A DNA stretch of 36,180 nt from Lyophyllum atratum (taxonomy: Eukaryota; Basidiomycota; Agaricomycetes; Agaricales; Lyophyllaceae). Location: NCBI GenBank assembly GCA_014905825.1, contig JACGCN010000119.1, positions 1 through 36,180 on the forward strand, read 5' to 3'. A program made the translations under genes and the position numbers. The notes below the pieces were generated by a model that saw only the letters and a list, made by a program, of their open reading frames with translations, was not told the DNA's origin and searched no databases. The first letter of the stretch is position 1; the number at the start of each line of letters is the position of its first letter. Below are positions 9,590 through 19,498 of the stretch, piece after piece.

Positions 9590-11165
9590 CATGTCGCGAC
9601 ACTACATATTCGAGAAGACTTAACATTGACTTTACAAGACAGCAGACGGCATGAATACATGATGACAGACGGTTTCGACGACAAAACGATTTCGTACCAA
9701 ACGAGAGCCTGATTGTCAGAATACTACTCAAGGAGCGTCTTCCACGCGGACGTATTCCGCTTTCTGAATGAGTTCAAGCAGGTGGCCAGGCGAGAAAGGA
9801 AAGATATCCTCGCCGCTGTTTTCAAACTGAACGTCGAAATGGCACGACCCCCGCGCGGTGGTAACGTAATCTCGAACAAAAAACACGCTGTCCTCGGCCT
9901 CGTAGGGGCTGTCCGACGATGTGTTGATGAAGGCGACGCCGACCAGGGATGGGAGGTCGGCCCGCCACACCTGGAGTTGATCGTAGGTCACTGTCTGGGC
10001 GCTATCACGCAATTGGGCGGGGATGAGCTCGATATCGGGTTTGGGAGTCTCGTTCAAAGAGGCTCCCTGCCAATTGGGGGGAGTTGGCAACATACTGCCA
10101 TCAACGAGATCGTAAGAACAAGGCAAATCGAAAGCGAAGTGAGCAGCTTACCTAGCAAGCCGTTCCTTAGCCATCCTGATGACTGTGAGGGCATCCGCGT
10201 CAAATCTGGTAGGATGCCGGAGAACGTGCTCCTTCATAAGCAGGACGTAATTCGCCGCGTATGTGGTGAGTAAGATGCGGCTGCGCATACGAGAAGTAGG
10301 TGAGCAATCGTATGGATGGGAAAAAGACACGACTGCACGCACTCCTCAAGCGACCTCGGCGTTCTCTTGCACTTCCGAGCCAAATCGTCGAGCGTAGCGT
10401 CGATGTCCGCGTAGGTGTACAGCTCAAGGGGTTTCTTATTCGTCTGTTCTAGAGCCATTGTCTCCATGGCTCGGGCGTACGCCGCAGGAATTGCGGCACG
10501 ATCATGCGCCATAGCAGCGTCCTGTTCCCGCGCGCAAGCTGCGAGTAGTGGACGTACTTGCTGACATAGTCTTCGAGTTCCTCAGGCGTGAATCGGACGC
10601 GTGGGCGAGGGTCATCCAAGGCCTTGTGATCGTATTGGATGATGGTCAGATTTGCGGAGTCATCGTACCAATTACGGTGGGATCGACTGGAGACGGAAGA
10701 GGTCATCGCGCGGGGAACGTTTTGAACGTTGGCCAGAGGGGTGGGAGCGCCTTCTAATTATATTATATAGGTTGGACCGAAGGGTGGCCACGACTCGAAG
10801 GTGTGTGTGATCGATCTGGTGTGTTACGGTGCCGAACTGTTGTGTACGTACTGAACATAATGGGACCTCAATAAGTCGGTCGTCTCCTACATTCACGAGC
10901 GCTTGAACAAGGTTTTGCTGTAGAGGAAGAGGAGAAGAAGAGGAAAAGCCGGATAACGCCAAGTAAGGTGGTGGAAAGTATTCGAGGATGGTGAGAGAAT
11001 GCCAACCATTGTCGACTTGTCCTCGACTCCGCTTGGATTGTTCCACCCATCATGCATCCAACGTCGATCACTGCATTTACCTCATAATCACCACTCTATC
11101 CTCCAATTCTAGTTCAAGGCACTCCGCAAGAGATATTTTCGCAGCTGCACGCTGAATGGAAAGCA
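9590..11165. repeat. Direct segmental duplication, copy 2
   Basis: This is the partner of 6240-8095 in the same orientation. It holds one copy of the embedded gene plus its promoter and about 450 bp of upstream sequence. It starts at a shared CGCGACACTAC and ends near a shared ATGGAAAGCAT. Differences include a short AT-rich insertion beside the TATA region (about 10755-10765). Confidence 0.85.
9728..10706 (-). pseudogene. Unrecognised duplicated gene, copy 2 (frameshifted)
   Basis: Paralogue of the gene at 6364-7642. It starts at 10706 (MTSSVSSRSHRNWYDD) and continues to FTPEELEDYVSKYVHYSQLA. Here a one-base shift in a GCGCGC run (about 10530) throws the frame off; the conserved sequence resumes in another frame as AYARAMETMALEQTNKKPLE and TYADIDATLDDLARKCKRTP. 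An intron near 10340-10290 follows, then ILLTTYAANYVLLMKEHVLR and ADALTVIRMAKERLAR. An intron starts with GTAAGCTGC near 10150 and leads to the 3' exon: GASLNETPKPDIELIPAQLR, VGVAFINTSSDSPYEAED, DVQFENSGEDIFPF, LELIQKAEYVRVEDAP and stop at 9728. The lesion is at a different site from those in copy 1, so both copies were damaged independently. Residue content is acidic and polar with no signal peptide or membrane segment. Function unknown. Confidence 0.6.
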
Positions 11166-11686
11166 TAGATCTGACACTTCTTCCCAGCTGACTCCCCTCT
11201 TTACTTACTCTCCCCGGACTTTGCCTCGCGGGATACATCGTCCTCTATCAAATCTATCACCTCTTCCAGGACGCATTAGTGCCAATCGACACACACCGCT
11301 GTCGACCGTTGTCGATGCCTTATCCCGATTTTCCGCAGGTTCACGTGTCGGTACGATAGGCGGCACTTGCAGGACGTATTCAAGTCCCATTTCCGACACA
11401 TACACTTACCCCGTTGTTTCCGTGAATGCACGACGCGAAGAGCACGATAATACGCGTCGGGGAGGCAGTCGTGTTTGACCACGTCTCTTACAGACTAGCT
11501 CCTGCACCTTCCAGATCGAACAGCACCTCCAAGGGCATTGAGTCGGGACGTTGGTCACGTAACTACGCATCTCCCTTCGCCAAACGACGACGTGAGAGGC
11601 TACAAACCGAGATTACGGTGCTAAAAGGTATGTGCTCTCCGCGTATGCAGGGAGCGTTGACCCGGCACTGACTGATACCACCAGGA
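11166..11686. other. No recognisable gene
   Basis: This is the space between the segmental duplication and the 3' end of the chromate transporter gene. Plus-strand open frames (11221-11478, 11426-11671) have no domain or family features I recognise and no obvious splice structure. It might contain a diverged small gene, but I cannot support one. Confidence 0.35.
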
Positions 11687-13374
11687 TCAGAGCAGAGCAC
11701 GACATATCATACCGCCCTCACCCCCCCACCCCCTCCCAACCGCCCCCCACCACCCCACCCCCGCCACCCCCCCCACCAAAATCGCCACAGGCGGCAACAC
11801 CCCACCCCACTCCACCCCCGCAAACGTCCCCGCCGCCACCACCACCCACCACCCCTCCCCCCCCAAACTCCCCCCCTTCTCCCTCCCAGGCGCCAGGTAC
11901 CCAATCTCCCACAGCCTGTACACGGCGGTATAGACGAGCCCGACAGCAGCGGCGTTGACACCCCTTAGGACGCTCAGCACCGCGCGCCGTTTTCGGAGTA
12001 CGCGCCAGAGGGACTGGAACCCGAGGGAGAGCCAGAGGCCTGGTGTGAAGATCCCGAGGAAGGCGAGGAGGGCGCCGAGGAATGTCGGTACGGTGCCGCC
12101 GTTGGACGGGCCCGCGACGGCTAGAGCACCGAGGTAGACGGCGAAGTTGAAGTTGGGCCCGGGCATGGCTTGGATCACGGCCAAGCCAAGAAGGAAGTCG
12201 CGCGGGGACACCCAGCCCGGTGCCACCACGTAGTCGCGGAGAGGGGGATGACGACGGGTCCCCCGCCGAAGATGATCGTGCCCGCGAGGAACATGTTCGT
12301 GAAGAGGGAGAGGAGGCGCGGGGCGGGGTGGAGCGCGCTGCGCAGGGATATGAACGCTGCGAATACGAGGAAGAATGTGAGGAGGAGGGAGAGGCCGAGG
12401 GTGATGGGGATGGAGTGCGCGGATATGTCGATTTGGGAGGGCTGGGGCTGCGCGGTGGGTGGGGTTGGTTCTTCGATGGGAGGAGAGGATGTGGTGGTGG
12501 GCCGTCTATGGACGACTTGGTTTGCTCCAGCCTCGGGTGCAGCAACAGGCTTCACATCCTCCATCGGAACCTCCCCGTCCTCCGCACCCGCTTCCAGCTC
12601 CGGACGTGCCCGCCGTCTTCCTTCCCTCCGGCTCCTTTTCCAACCCAAATACCACCCCCTCCCCACCAAATCCCAAAACGCCGTAACACACCCCCCACCC
12701 ACAAGCAACACAGGGAAATACCACAACGCACTATAACACACCCCCGCACACCCCCCAAACACCACCAAGAACCGCGTAAGAGGATCTGTGATCGCTTTCC
12801 TCGCAAGTTGCACCGCCGCCAACGCAATCAAGCCCACCGTCGCAGCGTTCAGTCCAGAGAGGAGTGCGTACGCGGGCCCGGGGAGTGTTTCAGCAATGTG
12901 CTGTATGCCGAGGGAGAAGGCGTACATGGAGAGGGCGGAGGGGAGGGACCAGAGGAGGAAGACGAGGAGGGCGGGGAGGAGGCCGGCGTGGATTTGCGCT
13001 ATGTTGAAGAGCATCTTGGTGGAGCCTGGGCCGGGGAAGGCTTGGCAGACCGCGAAGAGTTCTTGGTACTGGTAACATACATCGTTTAGACATCGTTCTC
13101 AAGACGGAGAGGGGGGGAGACGCACGGTTTGTTCGTCGATCCAGGGGGTCTGCCAGAGCCATCTACGAAGCGCGGTGGAAGATCTGGAAGTGGACGGGCG
13201 GCCGCCGAAGGAGGTGAAGCCGAGATCGTAGGTGGCGAGGAAGACATCTAGTAGGCGGGCTGGGAGGGGAGATGTGTTGGGTTCGTAGGGTAAACGTTCT
13301 GGTGTGGGGGGTTTGAGCCTTGAGCTTGAGCGTCGGAGGCGCTGCCAGGCAGATAAATGAGGGAGGTGGAGGGC
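11687..13374 (-). pseudogene. Chromate ion transporter (CHR family) with frame breaks
   Basis: This is a two-domain fungal CHR transporter (TC 2.A.51); family members export chromate or carry related oxyanions. It begins at the ATG at 13374 (MPSTSLIYLPGSASDAQAQG), about 30 bases below a TATATA motif. Domain 1: RLLDVFLATYDLGFTSFGG, a 57-bp intron (13069-13125), TPWIDEQTYQELFAVCQAFP, then GPGSTKMLFNIAQIHAG and hydrophobic helices. A hydrophilic linker is rich in Pro, Glu and Arg. Domain 2 has FGGGPVVIPL, then WVSPRDFLLGLAVIQAMPGP and several helices to 11687. One-base shifts are visible at 13306-13311 (G6 run), three times between 13149 and 13206, and at 12236-12247 in the second domain. The three clustered shifts add up to one codon, so the frame recovers but the conserved residues after SFGG (PVHFQIFHR in another frame) are scrambled. 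Either decayed or affected by consensus errors. Confidence 0.75.
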
Positions 13375-13401
13375 ATCAGGGGGCGTTAGTTGTATCGATC
13401 A

Positions 13402-13409
13402 GTATATAA
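13402..13409 (-). promoter_or_regulatory. TATA-box-like element upstream of chromate transporter
   Basis: TTATATAC on the minus strand lies about 28-35 bases upstream of the ATG at 13374. This supports that ATG as the original start even though the frame breaks soon after it. Confidence 0.5.
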
Positions 13410-13614
13410 GGCTCTGTTCGCCAAGATCTTCTCGGGAGACATCAGTGCGAAAATTCCTGGAAGGAGGTGATGAATGGGACGTGTCGCATGGTGTTGTGAC
13501 TATTTCTGGCGCACGCACGTTCGTCGTTGGTTCAGATCTTCATAGGTGATCAAGTTTTGCAACATGTTTTTTGGCTTTGATTCGTATAATACCATAACCA
13601 GAAACGCTCCCGAC

Positions 13615-14895
13615 CTACGCAATCCCCGCCTCCACATCCCTCTTAAACTGCCTCACAATCGGCTCCATCCCCCCCTCATCAACCCCAAACCCCAACCCCA
13701 CCGCATACCCATTATCAAACCTCGCCGGCCACGACCCCACAATCCTCCGATTCACCTCATCATCCCTAAACCTCACCCTCCCCAGCGCCTCCTCCCCGCC
13801 CACCTTCTCCAGCGCCTCCAACTCCTCGCGCACGGTGGCGGTGAAGCCCGGGAGGCAGACGACGCGGGTGTGCGGGAGGAAGGAGGTGGGGGGAACGTGT
13901 TTGGCGTGGACGAAGTTGGAGATGGTGGTGTGGGGGGAGGCGAGCCAGGAGGGGAGGGAGAGGGCGGGGGAGGAGAGGGAGTCGCCGATGGGGCAGGTGG
14001 TTGGGAGGCCTTTGAGGGGCTCGCGGATGATGCCTGGGGGGTGGGGGGGAGGGGGGGGGGTCAGTCATGGGGTCTGGGAGGAGGGAGGGGAGGGATAGGG
14101 AAGGGGATGGATAGGGAAGGGGACGTACCGGAGATGAAGGCAGAGGTGGCGTTGGAGGGGACGCCGGGGCGGACGACGATGGTGGGGAGGCGGAGGATGC
14201 GGCCGTCGATGAAGCCGCGGCGGGTGTATTCGTTGACGAGGAGCTCGGAGGTGAGCTTGCCCATGCCGTACGCGCCTTCCGGTGTCGCGATGGTAGAGGG
14301 GGTCACGATGTCGGGCTGTTGAGCGAATGGATTAGTATCCAGGTGTGATGCGTGAAGGAGCGGAGGCGTACGAGGGGACCGCCGTATACGGCGAGTGATG
14401 AGGTGAAGATGAACTTGATGAGTTGACCCTCCTGCGTCTTCTGGGCGCGCGTCGTCTCGAGGAGCGAGCGGACAGAGTCGACGTTCACCTGCGTCTCTAT
14501 TAGCACCCCTGAAAAGCAAACGAACGAGAAGCGACGAGTAAGCACCTTGAGACCGAGGTCGAAGTTATCCTCCGAACCACGGGACATTATCCCATGGAGA
14601 CAGTACACGGTGTCGGGGATACCAAGCGGTGTGGTGAACAGCCCTTCGATCTGCTGCTTGTCCGTCAAGTCGGCCTTGATCGTGGCTGCCTTGACACCCT
14701 CCGGAGCCTTGGGCTCCACGATGTCCGCCAGAATGAGCTGCACGTCTGGGGTTTTGGGATCAGCCTTAGCGCGTGGGCGAGCTACGTTTGCCTAGTCAGA
14801 AACACTGTGCGATACGGTGGTAAGTGGTAAGGAGGAGGACGTACGAGACCGCCGAGCCAGCCTGCAGCACCTGTGATGAGGACGACGTTGGGCAT
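13615..14895 (-). CDS. NAD-dependent epimerase/dehydratase, D-erythronate dehydrogenase-like
   Basis: Five exons join without interruption: 14845-14895, 14546-14791, 14372-14488, 14129-14315 and 13615-14033 (1020 nt, 339 residues). All four introns are GT-AG. The N-terminus MPNVVLITGAAGWLGGL carries the GxxGxxG Rossmann loop for NAD(P). Later come the acidic strand end ADIVEP, the catalytic serine region FIFTSSLAVYGG and the YxxxK motif YGMGK, so the active-site triad of extended short-chain dehydrogenases is complete. The C-terminal half (GFIDGRILRLPTIVVRPG, IREPLKGLPTTCPIGD) resembles bacterial DenD, which oxidises D-erythronate to 2-oxo-erythronate in tetronate catabolism; DenD-type enzymes have a similar length. 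Substrate remains an inference; a nucleotide-sugar epimerase role is the alternative. The aldolase gene follows upstream on the same strand. A TATA-like run lies 48-60 bases before the start. Confidence 0.88.
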
Positions 14896-14941
14896 GATGA
14901 GAGGATGGAGATGGGATGGTCATGGGAGATGGAATGGGGAG

Positions 14942-14955
14942 ACTATATATATACA
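14942..14955 (-). promoter_or_regulatory. TATA-box of the erythronate dehydrogenase-like gene
   Basis: The run TATATATATA, read on the minus strand, sits about 50 bases upstream of the ATG at 14895, inside a short pyrimidine-rich promoter (CTCCCC ... CATCC). Position and sequence fit a fungal core promoter. Confidence 0.6.
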
Positions 14956-14956
14956 A

Positions 14957-15680
14957 GGGAAGCGGTGGAAGGATGGGAAGGATGGGATGGACCAGCAGAC
15001 CTGGTGTGTGTGGGCCGGCCGGAGGAGGGGGAGGATCAAAGTATGAGGTCACGCGGGGTGGGCGCCTAAATTGTTTTTCAGTCGGGGGGGCGTTGGCTGT
15101 TACGGATACCCCACGGTCCTATCTGCTTCCGGGGTGATCATCGTTGGAATGAATGCGCCATTTTCGAGGTAGCTCGCTTTAGGCGTACGGGTACTCTGAC
15201 ACGAGGAAACAGTAACCTACGAGACCGATTTGCTCCGACGTCATCGCTGTTGGCATGGACGACGAAGAGCACACCAGTTGGGAAGACTTATGAGAAATAC
15301 TATCGCCAGCGTATTCCGGGGACAGTAGAAGTACGACCTACGTGTACATGGTTCGATGTAGTCCTTCTGGCCTCCCTCTATGTTACCTCAGCTGAAGGGG
15401 CTTTTCTCTCCACGCGTGCCTAATGTCCTAGATTTCCCGACCTTATGTCTTTGAATTCTTCCAATATTGAGATTAATCAGTGGCGCCAGGGCGGTAGAGG
15501 TCTCACCCACATCCTTGGCCAGTCGATAGGGGCCTCACGTCAAGAAGCCGCCTCAACCTCGCTCCCAACACACTCAACCGACACCACGAGCTCAAGTCAA
15601 ACCAGTCATAATTATTTGCGATACAGCACTTGTATCCTGCTATCCAACACAAAGGGACGAAACATCCATAAACCCGGCCA
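14957..15680. other. Intergenic, no gene seen
   Basis: Region between the promoter of the dehydrogenase-like gene and the 3' end of the aldolase gene, both on the minus strand. It should contain the aldolase terminator and upstream regulatory DNA. The open frames present have no recognisable features. Confidence 0.4.
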
Positions 15681-16941
15681 TCACGCCTTCCCCGCCGACC
15701 CAAACAGCGTGAAGAACCGCTCGCACACCGCTGCGAACGCCTCCGTCGCAGCCTCCTGCGCCTCAGGGAACGGCTGCGTCAGCAGACTCTCACCCAGAGT
15801 CTTCGCATACGGATCGCGCGCCCAGCTGTTGACATTGATCTACACCACCTCACTGTCAAAATCAACGGGAACCGGTCGGAGGGGGAGGCACGGACCTTGC
15901 TGACACCGTTCTTGATGCACTCGAGGAAGAGCTCGTCGGGGAGCTCATCCGTGCCGTGCAGACAGATGGGGACTTTGCCTTTGAAGACTTTGTGTAGGTC
16001 TTTCAGACTGTGATGGGGTTCATGATGTCGGTGAACAAGGGAGAAAGCGCAAGGGGTTGGAAAGACGTACATCTGCTGCCTGAAGTTGGGTGGGTTGAGG
16101 TAGGAGCCGTGGAGGTTGCCGATACTGGGCGCTAGGATGATGGCGCCGGTCCTACATCATTCCAAGGTTAGTTGAGGGATGACGGAAGGAAGGGCAGGGG
16201 AAGGGGAAGGAACGCACCCTTTCATGAAAGTCTCCGCCTTTTCGGGCTTAGTGAGCTTCGCATCCGAGATCATACGGAGCCCGCCTCGCCGCCCTCCAAC
16301 CGTCCCAGCTCCACCTCCACCGCGACCCCAGCTTTCCGCGCGCGCTCGACATACGGGCGTGCGAGCTCGATGTTCTCCTCGTCCGTCTGTGTGGTTTGTT
16401 CATGAGTCGGGACTCGATCTGGGGGATGTGGGGAGAAGAGAAGAGAAGAAGGGCGCACCTCGGCGTGGCTGGCGTCGACCATGATGCTGTCGAATGCGGT
16501 GCCTTGTTCGGCGAGGCCGATGGCGAGCTCGAGGTGCTCGGGGTCGGTGGCGTGGTCGAGGTGCACGGCTATGGGTACGGAGGCTTGGTGCGCGCTTCGT
16601 TCGAATTCGGGGTCAGTCGATCGTCACGGGTAGATGGGTGTGATGGGGACTCACAGATCGAGGCAGAAGCGGAGGAAGGGGCCTTTGCCGTATGCGAGGG
16701 TTATGGGGAAGAGCTGGAGGATGGCTGGGCTGCGTGCGCGTTCTGCGGCGCGGACGAGTGCGACGGCCATTCCTGCGTCATAGCTGGCAGGAGAAAGATC
16801 AGGTAAGGTTGATGATGGAATGAAAAGTGTGTGTGACTTGGGGGATGCGTACCATGTCTGGGACAGGATACCATATCCTTCACGCTCGGCCTTGTAGAGA
16901 ATGTCGAGAGTGCGGTTTCCTGGAAAGTCGGAAGCAGACAT
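15681..16941 (-). CDS. Class II ketose-bisphosphate aldolase (FBA/tagatose-type)
   Basis: Exons (minus) include 16853-16941, 16655-16783, 16459-16594, a fourth from 16386 and at least three more down to the stop at 15681. Start MSASDFPGNRTLDILYKAER. Motifs of zinc-dependent class II aldolases are in order: CYDAGMAVALVRAAERA, PIAVHLDHATDPEHL (metal-binding HxDH), FDSIMVDASHAE, VAVEVELGRLEGGEAG, GAIILAPSIGNLHGSY (His ligand), KVPICLHGTDELPDELFL (His ligand) and KNGVSKINVNSWARDP, ending FFTLFGSAGKA. About 285 residues, normal for the family. It cleaves a ketose (bis)phosphate into two small carbonyl compounds. A one-base shift near 16277-16283 (GGG run) separates EGGEAG from the continuing RMISDAKLTKPEKAETFMK frame; otherwise the gene reads well. 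It is transcribed away from the MFS gene across a shared 558-bp promoter. A stand-alone enzyme: no kinase or dehydrogenase domain is fused upstream. Confidence 0.8.
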
Positions 16942-17499
16942 GATGATGAAATCCGTGGTGGGGCTGGAATTGGACTCGGAGCGTCAATCAAGCTTTTATC
17001 GGATACGATTGCAGCATGGCTCAATGATTCTTCTCATCTCCAGACGCAACGTGAGAGGAGAAACAAGAAAACATACGGAACGATATCTTTCCGGACGGGC
17101 GGGCCTTCGGAACAAAACAACGCCAAACGAACCTCCTCAGTCCTGTGACGCTCGATCAGATCTCTACCACTGCGTCTCCTCAGGCCTCAGGCTTGGCGCG
17201 TCGTCAGGCATTACCTTAATTCCAATTCCCTGCTAAACTCTGCTCCCGGACGTGCCTGCAGAATATCACATGGCGCCATGACGGCTCTCAGTCCACATTG
17301 ACATCCTTGCATTCTAGGTTAGACCGCACCACGGAAATATATCGTTCCATGGTCAGGGGGCGGGGAAAGAGGCGCGGGGGCTTCCCCAGCTTCTTGGGAT
17401 CTCGCGAGGCGCGTAGTACTTAAACCCTCGTGGCGCCAGCTGGGGAAGTTGTCAAGAGCCGCTCCACTCTACCCCGCATCGTCCTCTTCCCCGCCCCCG
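16942..17499. promoter_or_regulatory. Divergent promoter between aldolase and MFS transporter
   Basis: Head-to-head start codons (ATG at 16941 on minus, ATG at 17500 on plus) leave 558 bp without a convincing gene. The region contains an inverted CGG pair, CGG at 17076-17078 and CCG at 17091-17093, separated by 12 bases. That is the type of half-site spacing bound by Zn2Cys6 dimers; such a factor is encoded 3 kb downstream. The link between site and factor is speculation. A G+C-rich stretch (GGACGGGCGGGCC) directly follows. Confidence 0.5.
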
Positions 17500-19498
17500 A
17501 TGCCACTGTTCAACCGCAAGGCGAAGACAGAGGAATGGAGTGCGAATTCTGACTTCGATCCATCCACTGCTGTGTTCACGCCTGATTCCGAGGCGGAGAA
17601 ACGTCTCGTAAGGAAGATCGACAGGAGAATTGTACGTTATATTTTATATTTTACGCGTTCCGCACTTGGCTTGGACTTATGATGACCTCAGGTGCCTACC
17701 ATCTGGCTGCTTTACACCCTCTCATACCTCGACCGCGCCAACATCGGTAATGCCAAGATCGGCGGCATGGAAAAGTCTCTAAACCTCACCTCCACGCAAT
17801 ACTCCGTCATCCTGCTCCTTTTCTTCGTACGTCTCGAATTTTCATCTATTCAAGGCTCGGTTCTGAGATCTGACTTCCCACCCCGCAGGTTTTCCTATGT
17901 CCTGTTCGAAGTGCCCTTGAACATGCTGCTAACCCGAGTGCGGCCTTCGATGTAGTAAGTCTTTGACCACCCGTACCTACCATGTCACATATACTCACTG
18001 GCATATTTCGCTTCTAGCCTTTCGATCCTGTGTTTCCTCTGGGGCGCCGTCGCGACCTGCATGGCCGCCGTCGACAGCTGGAAATCCCTCGCAGCCGTTC
18101 GCTTCTGTCTCGGGATCACAGAGGCGGGCTTCGCACCTGGTATCGCATTCTACCTCTCCTCATGGTACAAGCGCCACGAACTCGCCAAGCGGTACTCGAT
18201 TACTACACTGCCACCGCCGTTTTCGGTTCGCACCATTGTCTTTGCCGTTTGACCTGTGGGTTAGAATTGACGCCATGAAATTGTGTAGGGCGCCTTTTCC
18301 GGGTTGCTTGCGGGTGTCATCACCGATCATCTGAAGCTCGCAAGGGGGATTGAAGGATGGAGGTGGCTCCTCCTGATCGAAGGCGTGGGCTCATGTTTCG
18401 TCGGTCAGTAAATTCTCGTCTCGCGGCGCTCCTCATGCTGATTTTCACCCCCCGTCACTTAGCCTGCTTCACCTGGATGATCCTCCCCGACTGGCCCAGC
18501 ACTACAAAATGGCTCACACCCGAAGAGAAGGTGACTCCCCTCTCTTCTTCATCTCCCCCATGGCTAACCTCCCTTCCAGTTCATCGCAGTCCAGCGCCTC
18601 TCCCACGACGGCATCGGCAACACCGCAACCGGCTCCCCCCAGCCCACCCACCTCGCCGCCGCAAAGATGGCCTTCACCGACTGGCGCACCTGGATCCTCG
18701 TCCTCATGTACATGCTCGCCACCGGCTCCCAGACCATCCAGTACTTCATCCCACGCTCGTCTCGCAGACCGGGTACAAGGGCTTCACCGCGCAGTACATG
18801 ACTATACCGGTGTATATGGTGGCGCTGGTGGGGATATTGGTGTTTAGCTTTGTGAGTGATTGGAGGAGGGAGAGGGCGAATTGGATTACGGGGGCGGCGC
18901 TTATTGCGGGGGTCTCGTTTGTTGTTACGGTGGCGGCGGGGAATTTGAAGGTGAAGTATGCGTTTTTGTGTTTGGCGGTTGGGGGGGTGTATGCGGTTTG
19001 TCCGTTGACGTTGTTGGTAAGTGCGCTTCTGCTGTGGACTCATGCCGCCAAAACCTGAACTAACTGTTGCTGTAGTGGGTATCAAGCATCATTGACCACC
19101 CGGCTGAGAAGCGTGCCATCGCTATTGCGCTGGTGAACGGGCTCGGAAACTCGTGAGCCCCCAGCTCATCCTTCCTGTGCCACCTGTCTGACTTTGTTCC
19201 AGTGCATCCATCTATGGCTCCTTCCTGTGGCCGTCGAACACTGCCCCCGCTATGTGCAAGGTTTCGCCCGTCACCACGTACGTCCTTCTCCTTCTTCCAG
19301 TATACCTTGCCTCCTCCCACTATACCACTTAACATCAACCCCCACCACAAATAGTGTCTTCGTGTTCCTCCTCGCTGCGCTCGCCAGATCAACAAATACC
19401 TCCTGATCAGGTACCCCTCCAAGGGCCTCAACGAGGAGCCGGGGGGATCCTACCTTGGGGAGAAGGAGGGACATACAGAGTCGATGAGGAGTGTTTGA
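17500..19498 (+). CDS. MFS transporter, allantoate permease/ACS (Dal5-like) family, with frame breaks
   Basis: Ten exons inferred from GT-AG junctions: 17500-17631, 17692-17826, 17889-17954, 18018-18225, 18289-18403, 18463-18530, 18580-19016, 19076-19152, 19203-19277 and 19355-19498. Family signatures: LLYTLSYLDRANIGNAKIGG in helix 1, FEVPLNMLLTRVRPSMY, then LCFLWGAVATCMAAV, RFCLGITEAGFAPGIAFYLS with SWYKRHELAKRY, WRWLLLIEGVGSCF, ATGSQTIQYFIP, MVALVGILVFSFVSDWRRER, and HPAEKRAIAIALVNGLGNS. About 500 residues and 12 helices. Relatives import anionic small organic compounds with protons across the plasma membrane. Single-base shifts appear near 17895, 18198, 18750, 19243-19270 and 19385; the pair at 18198 and the 18225/18289 junction compensate each other. 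Start chosen as the ATG at 17500, giving MPLFNRKAK. Either decayed or affected by base-call errors. Confidence 0.8.

Noticed and set aside
6240..11165. Calling the direct repeats LTRs of a complete retrotransposon
   Set aside because: The repeats are unusually long, contain an intron-bearing gene with a TATA box, and I found no primer-binding site, polypurine tract or target-site duplication; kept only as an alternative.
12220..13089. Long plus-strand open frame of 289 codons opposite the chromate transporter
   Set aside because: It has Arg/Glu/Gly-rich low-complexity text, no domain, and exactly opposes a conserved transporter with recognisable motifs; a GC-rich antisense shadow.
13546..14322. 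Plus-strand open frame of 258 codons opposite the dehydrogenase gene
   Set aside because: Pro/Gly/Glu low-complexity, crosses real introns of the minus-strand gene, and the minus gene gives a complete intact enzyme.
15681..16941. Naming the aldolase as canonical glycolytic fructose-bisphosphate aldolase
   Set aside because: The motifs fit the broader class II family, but the sequence and clustering differ from the housekeeping fungal enzyme; substrate left open.
18564..19085. Minus-strand open frame opposite the MFS gene
   Set aside because: Composition typical of antisense to membrane helices (Arg/His/Pro-rich); no start context or motif.
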